DNA from: BOG-932 sp965276835
GTDB lineage: Bacteria; Pseudomonadota; Alphaproteobacteria; BOG-932; Roseiterribacteraceae
Assembly: GCA_965276835.1 (NCBI GenBank)
Contig: OZ255631.1
Location: forward strand, 5,022,001-5,086,000
DNA length: 64,000 nt
Direction of reading: 5' to 3'
Shown here: in pieces, positions 36,099 through 45,129 of the stretch
Numbering within the stretch: the first letter of the stretch is position 1
How the letters are laid out: every line of letters starts with the position of its first letter
Made by a program: the position numbers and the translations under genes
Notes under the pieces: model-generated
The model's database searches: none
Seen by the model: only the letters and a program-made list of their open reading frames with translations
Told to the model about the DNA's origin: nothing

Positions 36099-38207
36099 AT
36101 GCAGGAAAACGCGAAGCATCCGTTGGAATCTCTTTTCCGGCCGCGATCGATTGCTTTGGTCGGTGCCAGTGAGCGATCGCTCTGGTCAAGGATGACATAC
36201 GAGAACCTCAATCGCTTCGCATTTCCCGGCGACATCCATTTGGTCAACAGGACCGGGGGTACGGTTTATGGACAAAAGGCGGCGGCACGTTGCGTTGACA
36301 TCGGCAAACCCGTTGACCTCGCCATATTGATGGTGCCCGAGACAGCCATATTAGAAGCGGTTGATGATCTAGCTAAGGCAGGAGTCCAAAATGCGGTGAT
36401 TTTGACATCGGGATTCGGAGAGATGGGAATAGATGGTGTGGTTCGTCAGGAGGCCCTTGCATCTGCTGCAAAATCCCACGGTGTTCGTTTCCTCGGACCG
36501 AATTGCCTAGGCTTCGTCAACTATTTGGATCGCGTCCCGGTTTGGACGGGCCAGCGCCGGACGCAACGCTCTACAGGATCTGTCGGGTTCGTATCACAAA
36601 GCGGCGCCATAGCTGCCCTGATGGCCGACTATGCGTTTCATCAAAACTTGCCGTTGAGCTTTCTCATTTCAACCGGCAATGAGGCGGACGTCGATGTTGC
36701 AAGTGTGATCGATTTCCTTGCAGAAGAACCAAATACTAAGGTAATCGGCGTCTTTTTAGAGGGAGTCCGGGACCCTCAACGTTTCGCCCAAGCAGCCTGG
36801 AAGGCGTTCCGGGCAGGTAAGCCCGTCATTATACTCAAGGTTGGGAAGAGCGAGCAAAGCGCCAGGGTAGCTCAGGCCCATACAGGCTCGCTGGTAGGGG
36901 ATGATCGCGTCTTCGACGCTGCCTGCCGCCGTTATGGGATGGTGCGGGTCGACGCTCCGGAAACGGTAGTGTCGACCTGTGCTATCCTGTCTCGTGTCAT
37001 GCTTATTGAAGGCGGCCTCGCGTTAGCTGCCCTTTCAGGTGGTATGTGCGAAGTAGCCGCCGACTGCGCGGCAGCCGAAGGCCTGATCTTACCGCCCCTT
37101 GCTTCAGAAACAGTGGAGAGCCTGCGGGAGTCGTTCCCGGCTTTTGGGACGCCGCAAAACCCGCTCGATTTAACAGGTGCGGCTATGCTCAATCCTGATC
37201 TCATCGAACATGCACTTCGATGCTTGGCGCAGGACCCGGGTCTTGGTGTCATTGCGTGCGTGCTCGACGCACCGGAAATCGAAGACCAGTCGGGTTTCGT
37301 TGCCAAGGCTTTTGCCGCAATCGCCCGGGGGGTCGAGGGCTCTGTTAAGCCGGCGCTGGTGCTTAGCAACCTGTCGGCTCAGGTGACGAAGCTTGGCCGC
37401 GAGTTAATCAATGGTCTCGGTATTACTTACGTCGCATCGGGTGTTGACCGTGGTATCGCCAGTCTCGCTCGAGCCAGCGCGTGGAGTATTTTAAGCAGGG
37501 AGCTAAGCCACCGTGGTGATCCGCTCGAAGCCGTTGAGCCGGGTTCAAATACCCAACGCATGACGACTGAACGAGAGGCTCTTGAGCATCTCGCCCATCA
37601 CGGCGTGCCGGTGATCCCGACGGAAATTGTGGCGTCTCCGGAGCAGGCTGTTTTCGCCGCCCGTGCTTTTGCCGGCCCCGTGTCTCTGAAGATATTATCT
37701 CCGCAAATTCCGCACAAGACGGAGGTCGGCGGCGTCATTCTAAATTGCGCTGCAGCTGCGGCGGGAGATGCATATCGCAAAATATTAGATCGAATTACAA
37801 GCAGATGCCCGAACGCAACGATAGAAGGCGTTCTTGTGTCGCCCATGCGCCTTGGCGGTGTCGAACTGTTCGTTGGTGTCGCGCGAGACCTAGTTTGGGG
37901 CCCGGTAATAGCCTTGGGCGTCGGCGGTGTTTTCGTTGAGCTGATTCAGGATTCGGCCCTGCGCCTGCTGCCCGTCACGGCCGAGGATGTTTTGGGCATG
38001 CTTGCCGAATTGCGGGGCAGTTCTCTCCTCGACGGCTTCCGCGGGGCGGCGCCCGTGAATCGCCGGTCCGTCGCCGAAGCTGTTGTTCGAATTGGCAATG
38101 CAGCTCTTGCTCTCGGCCCTGATTTGGTTGCGCTGGATGTCAATCCACTTTTTGTAAAGGGCGAGTCGGTCGAAGCTTTGGATGCACTTGCCATCTGGAA
38201 CAGTTGA
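36099..38207 (+). CDS. ADP-forming-type acyl-CoA synthetase (fused CoA-binding and ATP-grasp)
   Basis: A 702-residue single-chain enzyme of the acetate-CoA ligase (ADP-forming) family. The N-terminal CoA-binding domain starts PRSIALVGASER (about residue 12); the succinyl-CoA-ligase-like domain has FVSQSGAIAALM and AQAHTGSLVGDDRVFDAA, the latter holding the phosphohistidine candidate. The ATP-grasp domain begins near residue 488 (TEREALEHLAHHGVPV). Members activate organic acids with CoA and ATP via a phosphohistidine. It is the only CoA ligase in the window and so may supply every CoA ester used by the crotonase and thiolases. It follows the aldehyde dehydrogenase and precedes an SDR. Confidence 0.9.
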   Translation: MQENAKHPLESLFRPRSIALVGASERSLWSRMTYENLNRFAFPGDIHLVNRTGGTVYGQKAAARCVDIGKPVDLAILMVPETAILEAVDDLAKAGVQNAVILTSGFGEMGIDGVVRQEALASAAKSHGVRFLGPNCLGFVNYLDRVPVWTGQRRTQRSTGSVGFVSQSGAIAALMADYAFHQNLPLSFLISTGNEADVDVASVIDFLAEEPNTKVIGVFLEGVRDPQRFAQAAWKAFRAGKPVIILKVGKSEQSARVAQAHTGSLVGDDRVFDAACRRYGMVRVDAPETVVSTCAILSRVMLIEGGLALAALSGGMCEVAADCAAAEGLILPPLASETVESLRESFPAFGTPQNPLDLTGAAMLNPDLIEHALRCLAQDPGLGVIACVLDAPEIEDQSGFVAKAFAAIARGVEGSVKPALVLSNLSAQVTKLGRELINGLGITYVASGVDRGIASLARASAWSILSRELSHRGDPLEAVEPGSNTQRMTTEREALEHLAHHGVPVIPTEIVASPEQAVFAARAFAGPVSLKILSPQIPHKTEVGGVILNCAAAAAGDAYRKILDRITSRCPNATIEGVLVSPMRLGGVELFVGVARDLVWGPVIALGVGGVFVELIQDSALRLLPVTAEDVLGMLAELRGSSLLDGFRGAAPVNRRSVAEAVVRIGNAALALGPDLVALDVNPLFVKGESVEALDALAIWNS

Positions 38208-38244
38208 TAAGGTCTGCGGGGTCAATCAGTATTGGTGGAATTGC

Positions 38245-39009
38245 ATGTACGGGAAAGTTGTAATCGTCACAGGAGCGGCCTGGGGTATTGGAAGGGCCGC
38301 CGCAGACCTCTTCTCGGAGCGCGGCGCAAAGGTCGTCTTAACCGATATCGACGCTGAGCAAGGTGAAGCATCGGCGCTGGCATTGGGAGACAACGTATTC
38401 TTTAGGTCTCTTGATGTTGGGGATGAGGGTAATTGGATCGACGTTATTAATTTTGCGCAGTCAGAGTTGGGCGGCCTTAACATTCTTGTGAATAACGCGG
38501 GCGTACCGCCCCGCGGCGATTTCATCGAAGACTCAACCTACGAGGAATGGTCGAATACGTTCCGGGTGAACGCTCTAGGTCCATTTCTGGGATGCAAACA
38601 TGCAATTCGGGCGATGAAGGCGAGCGGCGGCGCCATTGTGAACATATCTTCGAATTCCAGTATTATCGGCTCCGCTGGCGCATCGATCTATTCTTCTTCG
38701 AAGGGTGCCGTCAACGCACTGTCAATGTCGGTGGCGGCGCATTGTCGGGCTCAGAAACTGCCAATTCGGTGCAACACCGTTATTCCTGGCGGCACCCGAT
38801 CCAAAATGCAGCGCGAGACCTTCATCCACGCGTTGGGCATCGACACAGAGAGTGGAACTCCCGGAGCCCAAGCTCTCCTTGCCGACTTAGCTGAACCGGA
38901 ACTGATCGCTAATGCGATCGTATTCCTTGCGTCTGACGAGGCCGCACGAATTAACGGCGCAGAGCTTATCGTCGATGGAATGCAAGGTCGCGTATTTGGT
39001 AGTGATTGA
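38245..39009 (+). CDS. SDR family oxidoreductase
   Basis: A 254-residue classical SDR. VTGAAWGIGRAAADLF at about residues 8-23 is the cofactor loop with an unusual tryptophan, NNAGVPPRG the second motif, and YSSSK (about residue 150) the active site with SSNSS serine before it. ATG 38245 is preferred because GGTGGAATTGC precedes it and the protein then starts directly at the first beta-strand. An ATG at 38182 would overlap the synthetase gene by 26 bp. Same direction as ALDH and synthetase, so likely in their operon. Confidence 0.9.
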   Translation: MYGKVVIVTGAAWGIGRAAADLFSERGAKVVLTDIDAEQGEASALALGDNVFFRSLDVGDEGNWIDVINFAQSELGGLNILVNNAGVPPRGDFIEDSTYEEWSNTFRVNALGPFLGCKHAIRAMKASGGAIVNISSNSSIIGSAGASIYSSSKGAVNALSMSVAAHCRAQKLPIRCNTVIPGGTRSKMQRETFIHALGIDTESGTPGAQALLADLAEPELIANAIVFLASDEAARINGAELIVDGMQGRVFGSD

Positions 39010-39133
39010 GGAAAATGTGCGGCGAGTACCGGTCTTTGCCGACAATGGCTGATGCGTTTGTATCGTAACTTAATTTCCTCAACGAAGTTCAACTAAAACC
39101 AGTGGCTGTATTTTTAATTGGCAAACGTTTGAG

Positions 39134-39916
39134 GTGGCCGTGGAATATATAGAAGTTGCTCGAGCGCGGAATATGCCGGGCGTGAAGCTCATTTTGACGG
39201 CTGGCGCTCCCGGCCCCTGGAGCGAAGCGATCAAGAAGGTGCTGGAATATAAGCGGGTTCCCTACGTGCCTACTCTCCAGCGAGGCGGCGAAACAAATAA
39301 AGATCTTGTCGCCTGGACCGGCATCAGAAACGCTCCGGTCATTGTTAACGAAGGCGACCCACCGCTGGTCGGATGGGCGGAGATGCTCATGTTCGCAGAG
39401 AGGCTCGCTCCGTCCCCAGCGTTACTTCCTGCCGACTCAGCGCTTCGCGTGCTTGTCTTCGGTATCATCAACGAGCTGGCCGGCGAATGGGGCTTTGGCT
39501 GGTGCAGAAGACTGATGTCGTACAAGGCTGTTGCGGGAATGAACCCCACCCGCACGAAGCCAACTCCGCTAGGCGAAAAAATAGCGGCCGACTATGGTGC
39601 AAATCCCGAGGCGTTGGATGCGGCGCCAGAGCGCGTAGCAGATATTTTGCGCATGCTCTCGGACCGAATTGTCAGCCAGAGGGCAGCCGGCAGCCTCTAT
39701 CTCGTGGGCGACAAATTAACCGCTGCGGACATCTATTGGGCGGCATTCTCCGCTCAGCTTGATCCGATGCCGGAGGATGTCAATCCGATGCCGGATGTGA
39801 TCAGGAGGCTATATAAAATCACTGATCCGACCATTCTAGCAGCAGCAAGTCCGCTCCTGATCGAGCACCGCGACAATATTTTCAAAACACACTTTACTCT
39901 GCCGCTCGATTTCTGA
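39134..39916 (+). CDS. Glutathione S-transferase-like protein 1
   Basis: About 247-260 residues, depending on whether GTG 39134, GTG 39140 (after GAGGTGGCC) or ATG 39173 is used. The N-terminal domain is thioredoxin-like: VKLILTAGAPGPWSEAIKKV, then a segment ending NAPVIVNEGDPPLVGWAEM where the cis-proline and glutathione-gamma-Glu loop of GSTs lie, though the usual acidic-serine motif is altered. The C-terminal helical domain has LVGDKLTAADIYWAA, the N-capping box of GSTs. No catalytic Ser/Cys/Tyr is obvious. A second, more canonical GST follows 33 bp later. The role may be glutathione conjugation or ether cleavage. Confidence 0.75.
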   Translation: MAVEYIEVARARNMPGVKLILTAGAPGPWSEAIKKVLEYKRVPYVPTLQRGGETNKDLVAWTGIRNAPVIVNEGDPPLVGWAEMLMFAERLAPSPALLPADSALRVLVFGIINELAGEWGFGWCRRLMSYKAVAGMNPTRTKPTPLGEKIAADYGANPEALDAAPERVADILRMLSDRIVSQRAAGSLYLVGDKLTAADIYWAAFSAQLDPMPEDVNPMPDVIRRLYKITDPTILAAASPLLIEHRDNIFKTHFTLPLDF

Positions 39917-39949
39917 GCACTTGTTCATGCTTATCCAAGGAGTAGTGAG

Positions 39950-40705
39950 ATGATCGAGCTATACTATATGCCAAGCCCTAATACCTGGAAGGTCTCGATT
40001 ATGCTGGAAGAGTGCGGCCTTCCTTACACAGTGAAACAAGTGAATATTGGGAAAGGGGAGCAAAACGAGCCCGCCTATCTGGCGATCAATCCCAATAGCA
40101 AAATTCCTGCTATCATTGATTTGGAAGGCCCTGATGGTCGGCTGCCTATCTTCGAATCTGGCGCCATCCTTGTCTATCTCGCGGACAAGAGCGGCAAGTT
40201 TCTGCCCCCCTCTGGCAACGGCCGATATAATGTCTTGCAGTGGCTGTTCTGGCAAATGGCGGGGCTCGGGCCTATGGCGGGGCAGGCGCATGTTTTCCGC
40301 TCCGCCCGCGATCCGATCCATTTTGCCATCTTGCGTTACACCACGGAATGCGAGCGATTATACGGCGTTTTGGACAAACAGCTGGCAGCGCAGGAATATA
40401 TTTGCGGAGATTTCAGCATAGCCGACATTTCCTGTTTTGGGTGGGTCTGGTTTCACAATATGCACGGCCAAGATCTCGCGGACTTTCCGAATGTAGATCG
40501 GTGGTTCAACCTAATGAGCAACCGAGAGGGCGTGCGACGTGGCCGAGAATTGGGCATAGAAATGGTCCCTGAGCATTTGCAAGCCTCTTTGCGCGGCCGG
40601 GAATTTCGATTGAAGATCGATTCAGATGGCGAGCGACTCAACCAACAGCTGGATAACGAGACGCTTCCGGAGGATATGCGGCTCGCTTTGCGTCGCGGAA
40701 AGTAA
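39950..40705 (+). CDS. Glutathione S-transferase 2 (Nu/YfcG-like)
   Basis: A 251-residue canonical GST. The N-terminal YMPSPNTWKVSIMLEE, NPNSKIPAI with cis-proline, and FESGAILVYLAD, with the Glu-Ser pair that grips the glutathione gamma-glutamyl group, are all present. The C-terminal YICGDFSIADISCFGWV is the N-capping box. The TWK pattern near the start resembles Nu-class/YfcG enzymes, which act as disulfide oxidoreductases or glutathione lyases. ATG 39950 follows CCAAGGAG. Together with the gene before it, this recalls the paired GSTs of sphingomonad beta-aryl ether cleavage, but the substrate is unknown. Confidence 0.9.
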   Translation: MIELYYMPSPNTWKVSIMLEECGLPYTVKQVNIGKGEQNEPAYLAINPNSKIPAIIDLEGPDGRLPIFESGAILVYLADKSGKFLPPSGNGRYNVLQWLFWQMAGLGPMAGQAHVFRSARDPIHFAILRYTTECERLYGVLDKQLAAQEYICGDFSIADISCFGWVWFHNMHGQDLADFPNVDRWFNLMSNREGVRRGRELGIEMVPEHLQASLRGREFRLKIDSDGERLNQQLDNETLPEDMRLALRRGK

Positions 40706-40919
40706 TCGGCAGATATCCGTGTGTCCGGAAATACAATAGTTTTATAATAACCGGGAGTGGAATGTCTTCGTGAAACTGTGTCGACGGTAGATCGGATTCT
40801 CGAATGGTCGACCTAGATCATTTGATATCGGGCTATTAATGTCGTCGACCCTCGGAGGCCCGAGAACCAAATACCTAATATAGACGAAATTTTCTTTCTT
40901 TTCGAAGCTGGAGGCGCTA

Positions 40920-41402
40920 ATGGACTTAAGTCAGATTGACATTAAAACCCGCTTGGATCTTCTGGATGTTCCACAAAAAGCAATGGATGCTTTAATCTGG
41001 AGAAATTCTGACCAATATGCGGACTGTTTTACCGAAAACGCCGTTTGGGATCTGCGGCCGTTGATACCGCATCCTGTTAAAGGCCGAGCTGCGATACGTC
41101 AATTCTTTATAGATGCGTGGGATAGTCTTGAATGGGCCGCGCAGGGACTTTATTTTAGCAGGATAGTCGAGTTCGACGGCACCCACGCGAAGCTTCGCAA
41201 TTATCTGGGGGAATGGGGGCCCTACAAGGGCGGAAACTCGGTGGTCGGCTTTGCCATGTATATAGACGATTGCGTTTTGGAGGATGGTGTATGGCGAATA
41301 GCCAATCATAATATCGTGCCCATTTATTTGGGCTCCGCAGATTATGCTAAGCCATTATTCCAAATGAGTCCGCATCGAGGAATTTCCAAGGATGGATTGT
41401 GA
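40920..41402 (+). CDS. SnoaL/NTF2-like protein 3
   Basis: A 160-residue NTF2-fold protein. RLDLLDVPQKAMDALIWRNSDQYADCFTENAVWDLRP follows the SnoaL pattern of helices and a conserved tryptophan, and the region HAKLRNYLGEWG parallels the ARSYVAEWG of the other two SnoaL-like proteins. It is a more distant relative of them. ATG 40920 follows TGGAGGCGCTA. Gaps of about 214 bp before and 296 bp after suggest its own promoter. Possible isomerase or dehydratase; function unknown. Confidence 0.83.
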   Translation: MDLSQIDIKTRLDLLDVPQKAMDALIWRNSDQYADCFTENAVWDLRPLIPHPVKGRAAIRQFFIDAWDSLEWAAQGLYFSRIVEFDGTHAKLRNYLGEWGPYKGGNSVVGFAMYIDDCVLEDGVWRIANHNIVPIYLGSADYAKPLFQMSPHRGISKDGL

Positions 41403-41551
41403 TATTTGGATTGAGACACCCGAACGCATGGCTTTTAATTCGATGACTTTCCTCCGGTTGCGAAACAGAAATATTGGATAAATGCGTTCGGCGCGTCGCA
41501 TTTCGAAAACTCTGAAACGTGTTTGGCTGCGCTCGGGATTGCCGGGCGGGC

Positions 41552-41562
41552 GGGGGGGGGGG
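41552..41562. repeat. Run of 11 G upstream of the Ltp2-like gene
   Basis: An uninterrupted homopolymer of 11 G starting at 41552, about 137 bp upstream of the ATG at 41699. Such runs are prone to slippage; whether it varies is unknown. Confidence 0.6.
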
Positions 41563-41698
41563 CTTCGGCTGTTGTCTCGAATTTCCATACCTCAAGATCA
41601 CCTATGTTCCCTGAGCCCTTCGTTACGAACAGGGTCCACTTTGCCCGAGCCGGTACTAATCTCAGCTCTGGGGCAATGCGGCGACCGCGTGTGAGATC

Positions 41699-42883
41699 AT
41701 GAAGCCACGGAATAGGGCCGCGGCAATCACTGGAATTGGTTTGTCGGCCGTCGGCCGCCGACTCAACCGCGAAGGACTTGGGCTCGCAGTTGACGCAATG
41801 TTGAACGCGCTCATTGATGCTGGGCTTACCGTAAGCGATATCGACGGCATGGCCTGTTGGCCTGGGCGCGTCTCTGACATTCCAGGTTTCTCGCCAGTAG
41901 GCGTATTTGATCTCGCCGACGCCGCGGGCATATCTCTCAAATGGTACTCGGGGGGAGGTGAAGGCCCGGCGCAAATGAGTTCCATTCAGAATGCGGTCCT
42001 CGCGGTAAGTTCCGGATTTGCTCGCCATGTTCTGTGTTTCCGTGTCTCCTGCGAATCGTCTTCCGCATTCATTTGGAGTTCGCAGGCAGACAATTCTGTG
42101 CCCGCCGAGCCTCGACCCGACGATTTTAGGCAGTGGCTTGCGCCCTTTAACTCGCTTTCCCTCGCCAATTGGATGGCGCTTGCCGCCCAGCGGCACGCTC
42201 ACCAGTTCGGCACGCGGCGGGAACATCTGGGATGGATCGCACTGAATGCGCGCCGGAATGCTGCGTTGAATCCGCTGGCGGTCTATAAGGACCCGCTTTC
42301 CATGCAGGACTATCTAAATGCACGGATGATCTCGACCCCGCTATGTCTCTATGACTGCGATGTGCCGGTTGATGGTGCTGTCGCAATTATAGTTAGCGCG
42401 GCAGAGACGGCCAAGGATCAGCTTAAGCCATCGATCTATGTGGAGGCGATCAGCGGGGCGCTCGCGCAACGCCCTTTGTGGGATCAAGGTGATCTTACTC
42501 GGCCAGCTGCTTTCGACGCCGCGGCGCACATGTGGTCCTTGACCGATCTCAAACCAATAGACGTGGGCGTGGCGGAGCTCTATGACGGCTTCACAATCGT
42601 GACGCTCAATTGGCTCGAGGCCCTGGGATTTTGTCAGCACGGCGAAGGCGGTGCTTTCGTCGAGGGAGGTGCGAGAATCGCCCTGGACGGTAACCTACCG
42701 CTCAATACGGGGGGGGGGCAGCTATCTGGTGGTAGACTCCATGGTCTAGGACATCTTCATGAGGCCGTCGTCCAGTTACGTGGCGAGGGGGGCGCGCGCC
42801 AGGTTCGTGGCGACCCGCGGGTGGCAGTCGTTTCAAATGGCGCGGGACCGCTCGCTACCTGCGCTCTCCTGATTCGGGACTGA
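41699..42883 (+). CDS. Ltp2-like thiolase-fold protein
   Basis: A 394-residue thiolase-fold protein of the lipid-transfer-protein type. The start NRAAAITGIGLSAVGRR and the block VGVAELYDGFTIVTLNWLE near residue 285 are typical. At the usual nucleophile position it reads YSGGGEGPAQMSSIQNAV, with no cysteine. In the steroid pathway, Ltp2 proteins with a DUF35 partner perform a retro-aldol cleavage rather than thiolysis, and here a DUF35 gene starts 33 bp downstream, which strongly suggests the same arrangement. A 10-G run (42709-42718) lies in frame, encoding three glycines. ATG 41699 overlaps nothing. Confidence 0.85.
   Translation: MKPRNRAAAITGIGLSAVGRRLNREGLGLAVDAMLNALIDAGLTVSDIDGMACWPGRVSDIPGFSPVGVFDLADAAGISLKWYSGGGEGPAQMSSIQNAVLAVSSGFARHVLCFRVSCESSSAFIWSSQADNSVPAEPRPDDFRQWLAPFNSLSLANWMALAAQRHAHQFGTRREHLGWIALNARRNAALNPLAVYKDPLSMQDYLNARMISTPLCLYDCDVPVDGAVAIIVSAAETAKDQLKPSIYVEAISGALAQRPLWDQGDLTRPAAFDAAAHMWSLTDLKPIDVGVAELYDGFTIVTLNWLEALGFCQHGEGGAFVEGGARIALDGNLPLNTGGGQLSGGRLHGLGHLHEAVVQLRGEGGARQVRGDPRVAVVSNGAGPLATCALLIRD
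42709..42718. repeat. Run of 10 G inside the Ltp2-like gene
   Basis: Ten consecutive G encode the glycines of NTGGGQLSGG near residue 340, next to the family's conserved glycine-rich loop. A gain or loss of one G would truncate the last 50 or so residues. Confidence 0.65.
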
Positions 42884-42916
42884 CAAGCAGCTGCACCAGG
42901 TAGATAAGGAACGCGA

Positions 42917-43312
42917 GTGAAGCGCATTTTACCCGCCGTCACGGACACGACCGCACCTTTCTGGCGCGGTGGCGCAGACGGCAGACTCCACTTTCTAGAG
43001 TGCGAAGTGTGTACATTGCTTTTACACCCGCCCGCACCGATTTGCCGAAACTGCAGTTCGAGAAAGCTTTCATGGCGCCCAGTGTCAGGCCTGGCCACGG
43101 TGGAGAGCTTTACGATTAATTATCAAGCGTGGCGCCTGGGCCTCGACCTGCCTTATGTCATAGCTATCGTACGCGTCGATGAAGGGGCTTTATTGACCAC
43201 CAATATTGTAACCTGCCCTCCCGAAGATGTGCACATAGGACAAAGAGTTCGCGTTAAATTCGAACTTGTCGAGGATGTTTATCTACCATTGTTTGAGCCT
43301 GTCGATAGCTGA
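42917..43312 (+). CDS. Zn-ribbon/OB-fold protein (DUF35)
   Basis: A 131-residue protein with an N-terminal rubredoxin-like zinc ribbon: CEVC (residues about 30-33) and ICRNC (about 43-47). An OB-fold follows (SGLATVESFTINYQAW to VRVKFELVEDVYLPLFEP). GTG 42917 follows TAAGGA at good spacing. DUF35 proteins associate with thiolase-fold partners and bind their acyl-CoA substrates; ChsH2-DUF35/Ltp2 is the known retro-aldolase example. Coming 33 bp after the Ltp2-like gene, it is almost certainly its partner. Confidence 0.92.
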   Translation: MKRILPAVTDTTAPFWRGGADGRLHFLECEVCTLLLHPPAPICRNCSSRKLSWRPVSGLATVESFTINYQAWRLGLDLPYVIAIVRVDEGALLTTNIVTCPPEDVHIGQRVRVKFELVEDVYLPLFEPVDS

Positions 43313-43434
43313 CAACACATGGCGCGGAAACAATCGATGACGTGTGTGGGCCGCAACTCTTCTCGCGGAGCCTCCAGGCGCATCCCGTCCGTGGTGTTCA
43401 CGCAAGAATTCCTAGCTGCCTGCTTCACGGAAGG

Positions 43435-44256
43435 ATGAAACTTATGATCGAACGTCACGCGCAAACTAGGGGCGCCTGCGCGCCTGGAGATCTAGGACGA
43501 GTCAAGCTGGATGGCTTAGCTGCGATCATGACCGGCGCCGCGAGCGGGGTGGGCCTTGGCGATTGCACAGGAGTTAGCACCTGACGGCGCGTCCGTGGCA
43601 ATGACGGACATAAAACCGGAGCGGGTCCAGATCGAAGCGGCGGCGATCCGTGAGCAGGGAGGTGATGCGCGTGTCTGGAAGCTCGATGTATCCAGCGCGA
43701 ACGAAATCGCAGTCACGGTTGCAGAAATCGCCGAAGCGTTGAGCGGCATCGCGATTGTAATCAACAACGCCGGAATTGTTGGAATGACTGCACTCGACAG
43801 TGATGGTTATGATGCCATCTGGGAGCGGGAACAAACGATCAATCTCGTCCGCCCACCAACGAATGGTGCAAGCCGCATTGCCGTTCCTGCGCGCTTCCGC
43901 GTGTGCCCGCATCGTCAATATCGCGTCAGTCGAGGGCCTGGGGGCGTCTTCGAACAACAGGCCTTATTGCGCGGCCAAGGCGGGAGTGATCGGCCTGACC
44001 CGGGCGATGGTAGTCGAGCTGGGCTCGGCTGGTATCACCGTCAACTGCGTCTGTCCCGGCCCGATCGATACTGAAATGACGGCGGCTGTCTCCCTCTGCT
44101 GACAAAAGCACTTTCGCAGAGCAGCACACCGCCCTCGGACGGTATGGACGCCCCGAAGAGGTCGCCCATATAGTGGTCAGTCTCTGCATGCCGGCAGCAT
44201 CATATGTCACGGGAGCCATAATCCGCGTCGACGGGGGACTCACAGCTCTTAATTGA
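43435..44256 (+). pseudogene. SDR gene with three frameshifts
   Basis: A recognisable SDR spread over changing frames. Starting at ATG 43435, frame one gives LAAIMTGAASGVG and stops. The next frame from about 43556 gives LAIAQELAPDGASVAMTDI and NNAGIVGMTAL. A third from about 43855 gives IVNIASVEGLGASS, the catalytic YCAAK and VNCVCPGPIDTEM. A last from about 44105 gives GRPEEVAHIVVSL and VTGAIIRVDGGL before TGA 44256. All SDR motifs are present, so the damage is recent or the shifts are sequencing errors. It lies downstream of the DUF35 gene on the same strand. Confidence 0.85.
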
Positions 44257-44466
44257 TCGCTTGAGCTTGAACCTAAAAATCGCCTGTGCCACTGCCAATA
44301 TACCGGGCCTGGGAGTGGGGCGCGACATAATCGTTGGGACTGCTGATCACAGGACGCGCCCAAAGCCGTAGCTGCTTATGCAGTTCCGGCGGCGTCCAGC
44401 CAGATTGTAATTCGATCTGCGATTTACTGCGATCGGCGAATTCGTCACCAAGCTCGGCAATGTCGC

Positions 44467-45129
44467 TTACCTGCTCGCCCTCTTTCGATCTGGAAGAGCT
44501 TTCTCTTGGGGTTTGCTAAGGCCGGCTGCCAGCCCATCAACAAACAACTGCAATACTTCGATGAAACTATCACGCGCAGTTATATGCATTTTCTTGGTTA
44601 CATTAGAAAGCAGAGGAAAATCCTCTTCAGAGATCATTCCAAAATCGATTTTATTATGCATCGTGATTTCGGCAAGTGCGCTTCCACTTGCAATAACTTC
44701 GATGCCGATTAGTGCTATTAGCGCCTTCTCGAGCGAAAATCCGGCAGCGGAGAGTGATTCGAGAACTTCTTCGTAGAGACTGTGGTAACGCGAGCGCGTC
44801 ACACCTTGGCTATGGTCAAACATAAGACGGCTAGCATTGGGGTAAGCAACGGTTTGTAACCTGTAAAACTCGGCCAGCCGTAGTAACGTTTCTTCCCATG
44901 TATCTGCTATGATTTGAGTGGGGCGAACTTTCGCTGCAATATACTCACAAACAGCTTCAACTATCTCTTCTTTGTTCTTGAAATGATGGTAAATTGAAGC
45001 GGGGTTCACGCCAATGCGCTTCGCGAGGGTGCGCATGCTCAAGCCGTCCTCGCCGTCTATATGTACGATGCGGAGCGCCTCTTTGATCACGCGATCATAC
45101 TCAATGAGCGCTTTTGTTGGACGCCCCAT
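44467..45129 (-). CDS. TetR family transcriptional regulator
   Basis: A 220-residue one-domain-plus-ligand-pocket regulator. The N-terminal helix-turn-helix is MRTLAKRIGVNPASIYHHFKNKEE at about residues 30-53 (given in two parts in the family: LAKRIGVNPASIYHHF as the recognition unit). The helical C-terminal domain would bind a pathway compound. ATG 45129 is preferred over an ATG at 45219 because the usual GRPTKALIEYDRVIKEAL start follows and GAGATGGG precedes it. It is the only TetR in the window and therefore the best candidate for binding the recurring ACCAAAC-type motif, though no clear copy was found just upstream of its own start. Confidence 0.9.
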   Translation of the reverse strand: MGRPTKALIEYDRVIKEALRIVHIDGEDGLSMRTLAKRIGVNPASIYHHFKNKEEIVEAVCEYIAAKVRPTQIIADTWEETLLRLAEFYRLQTVAYPNASRLMFDHSQGVTRSRYHSLYEEVLESLSAAGFSLEKALIALIGIEVIASGSALAEITMHNKIDFGMISEEDFPLLSNVTKKMHITARDSFIEVLQLFVDGLAAGLSKPQEKALPDRKRASR

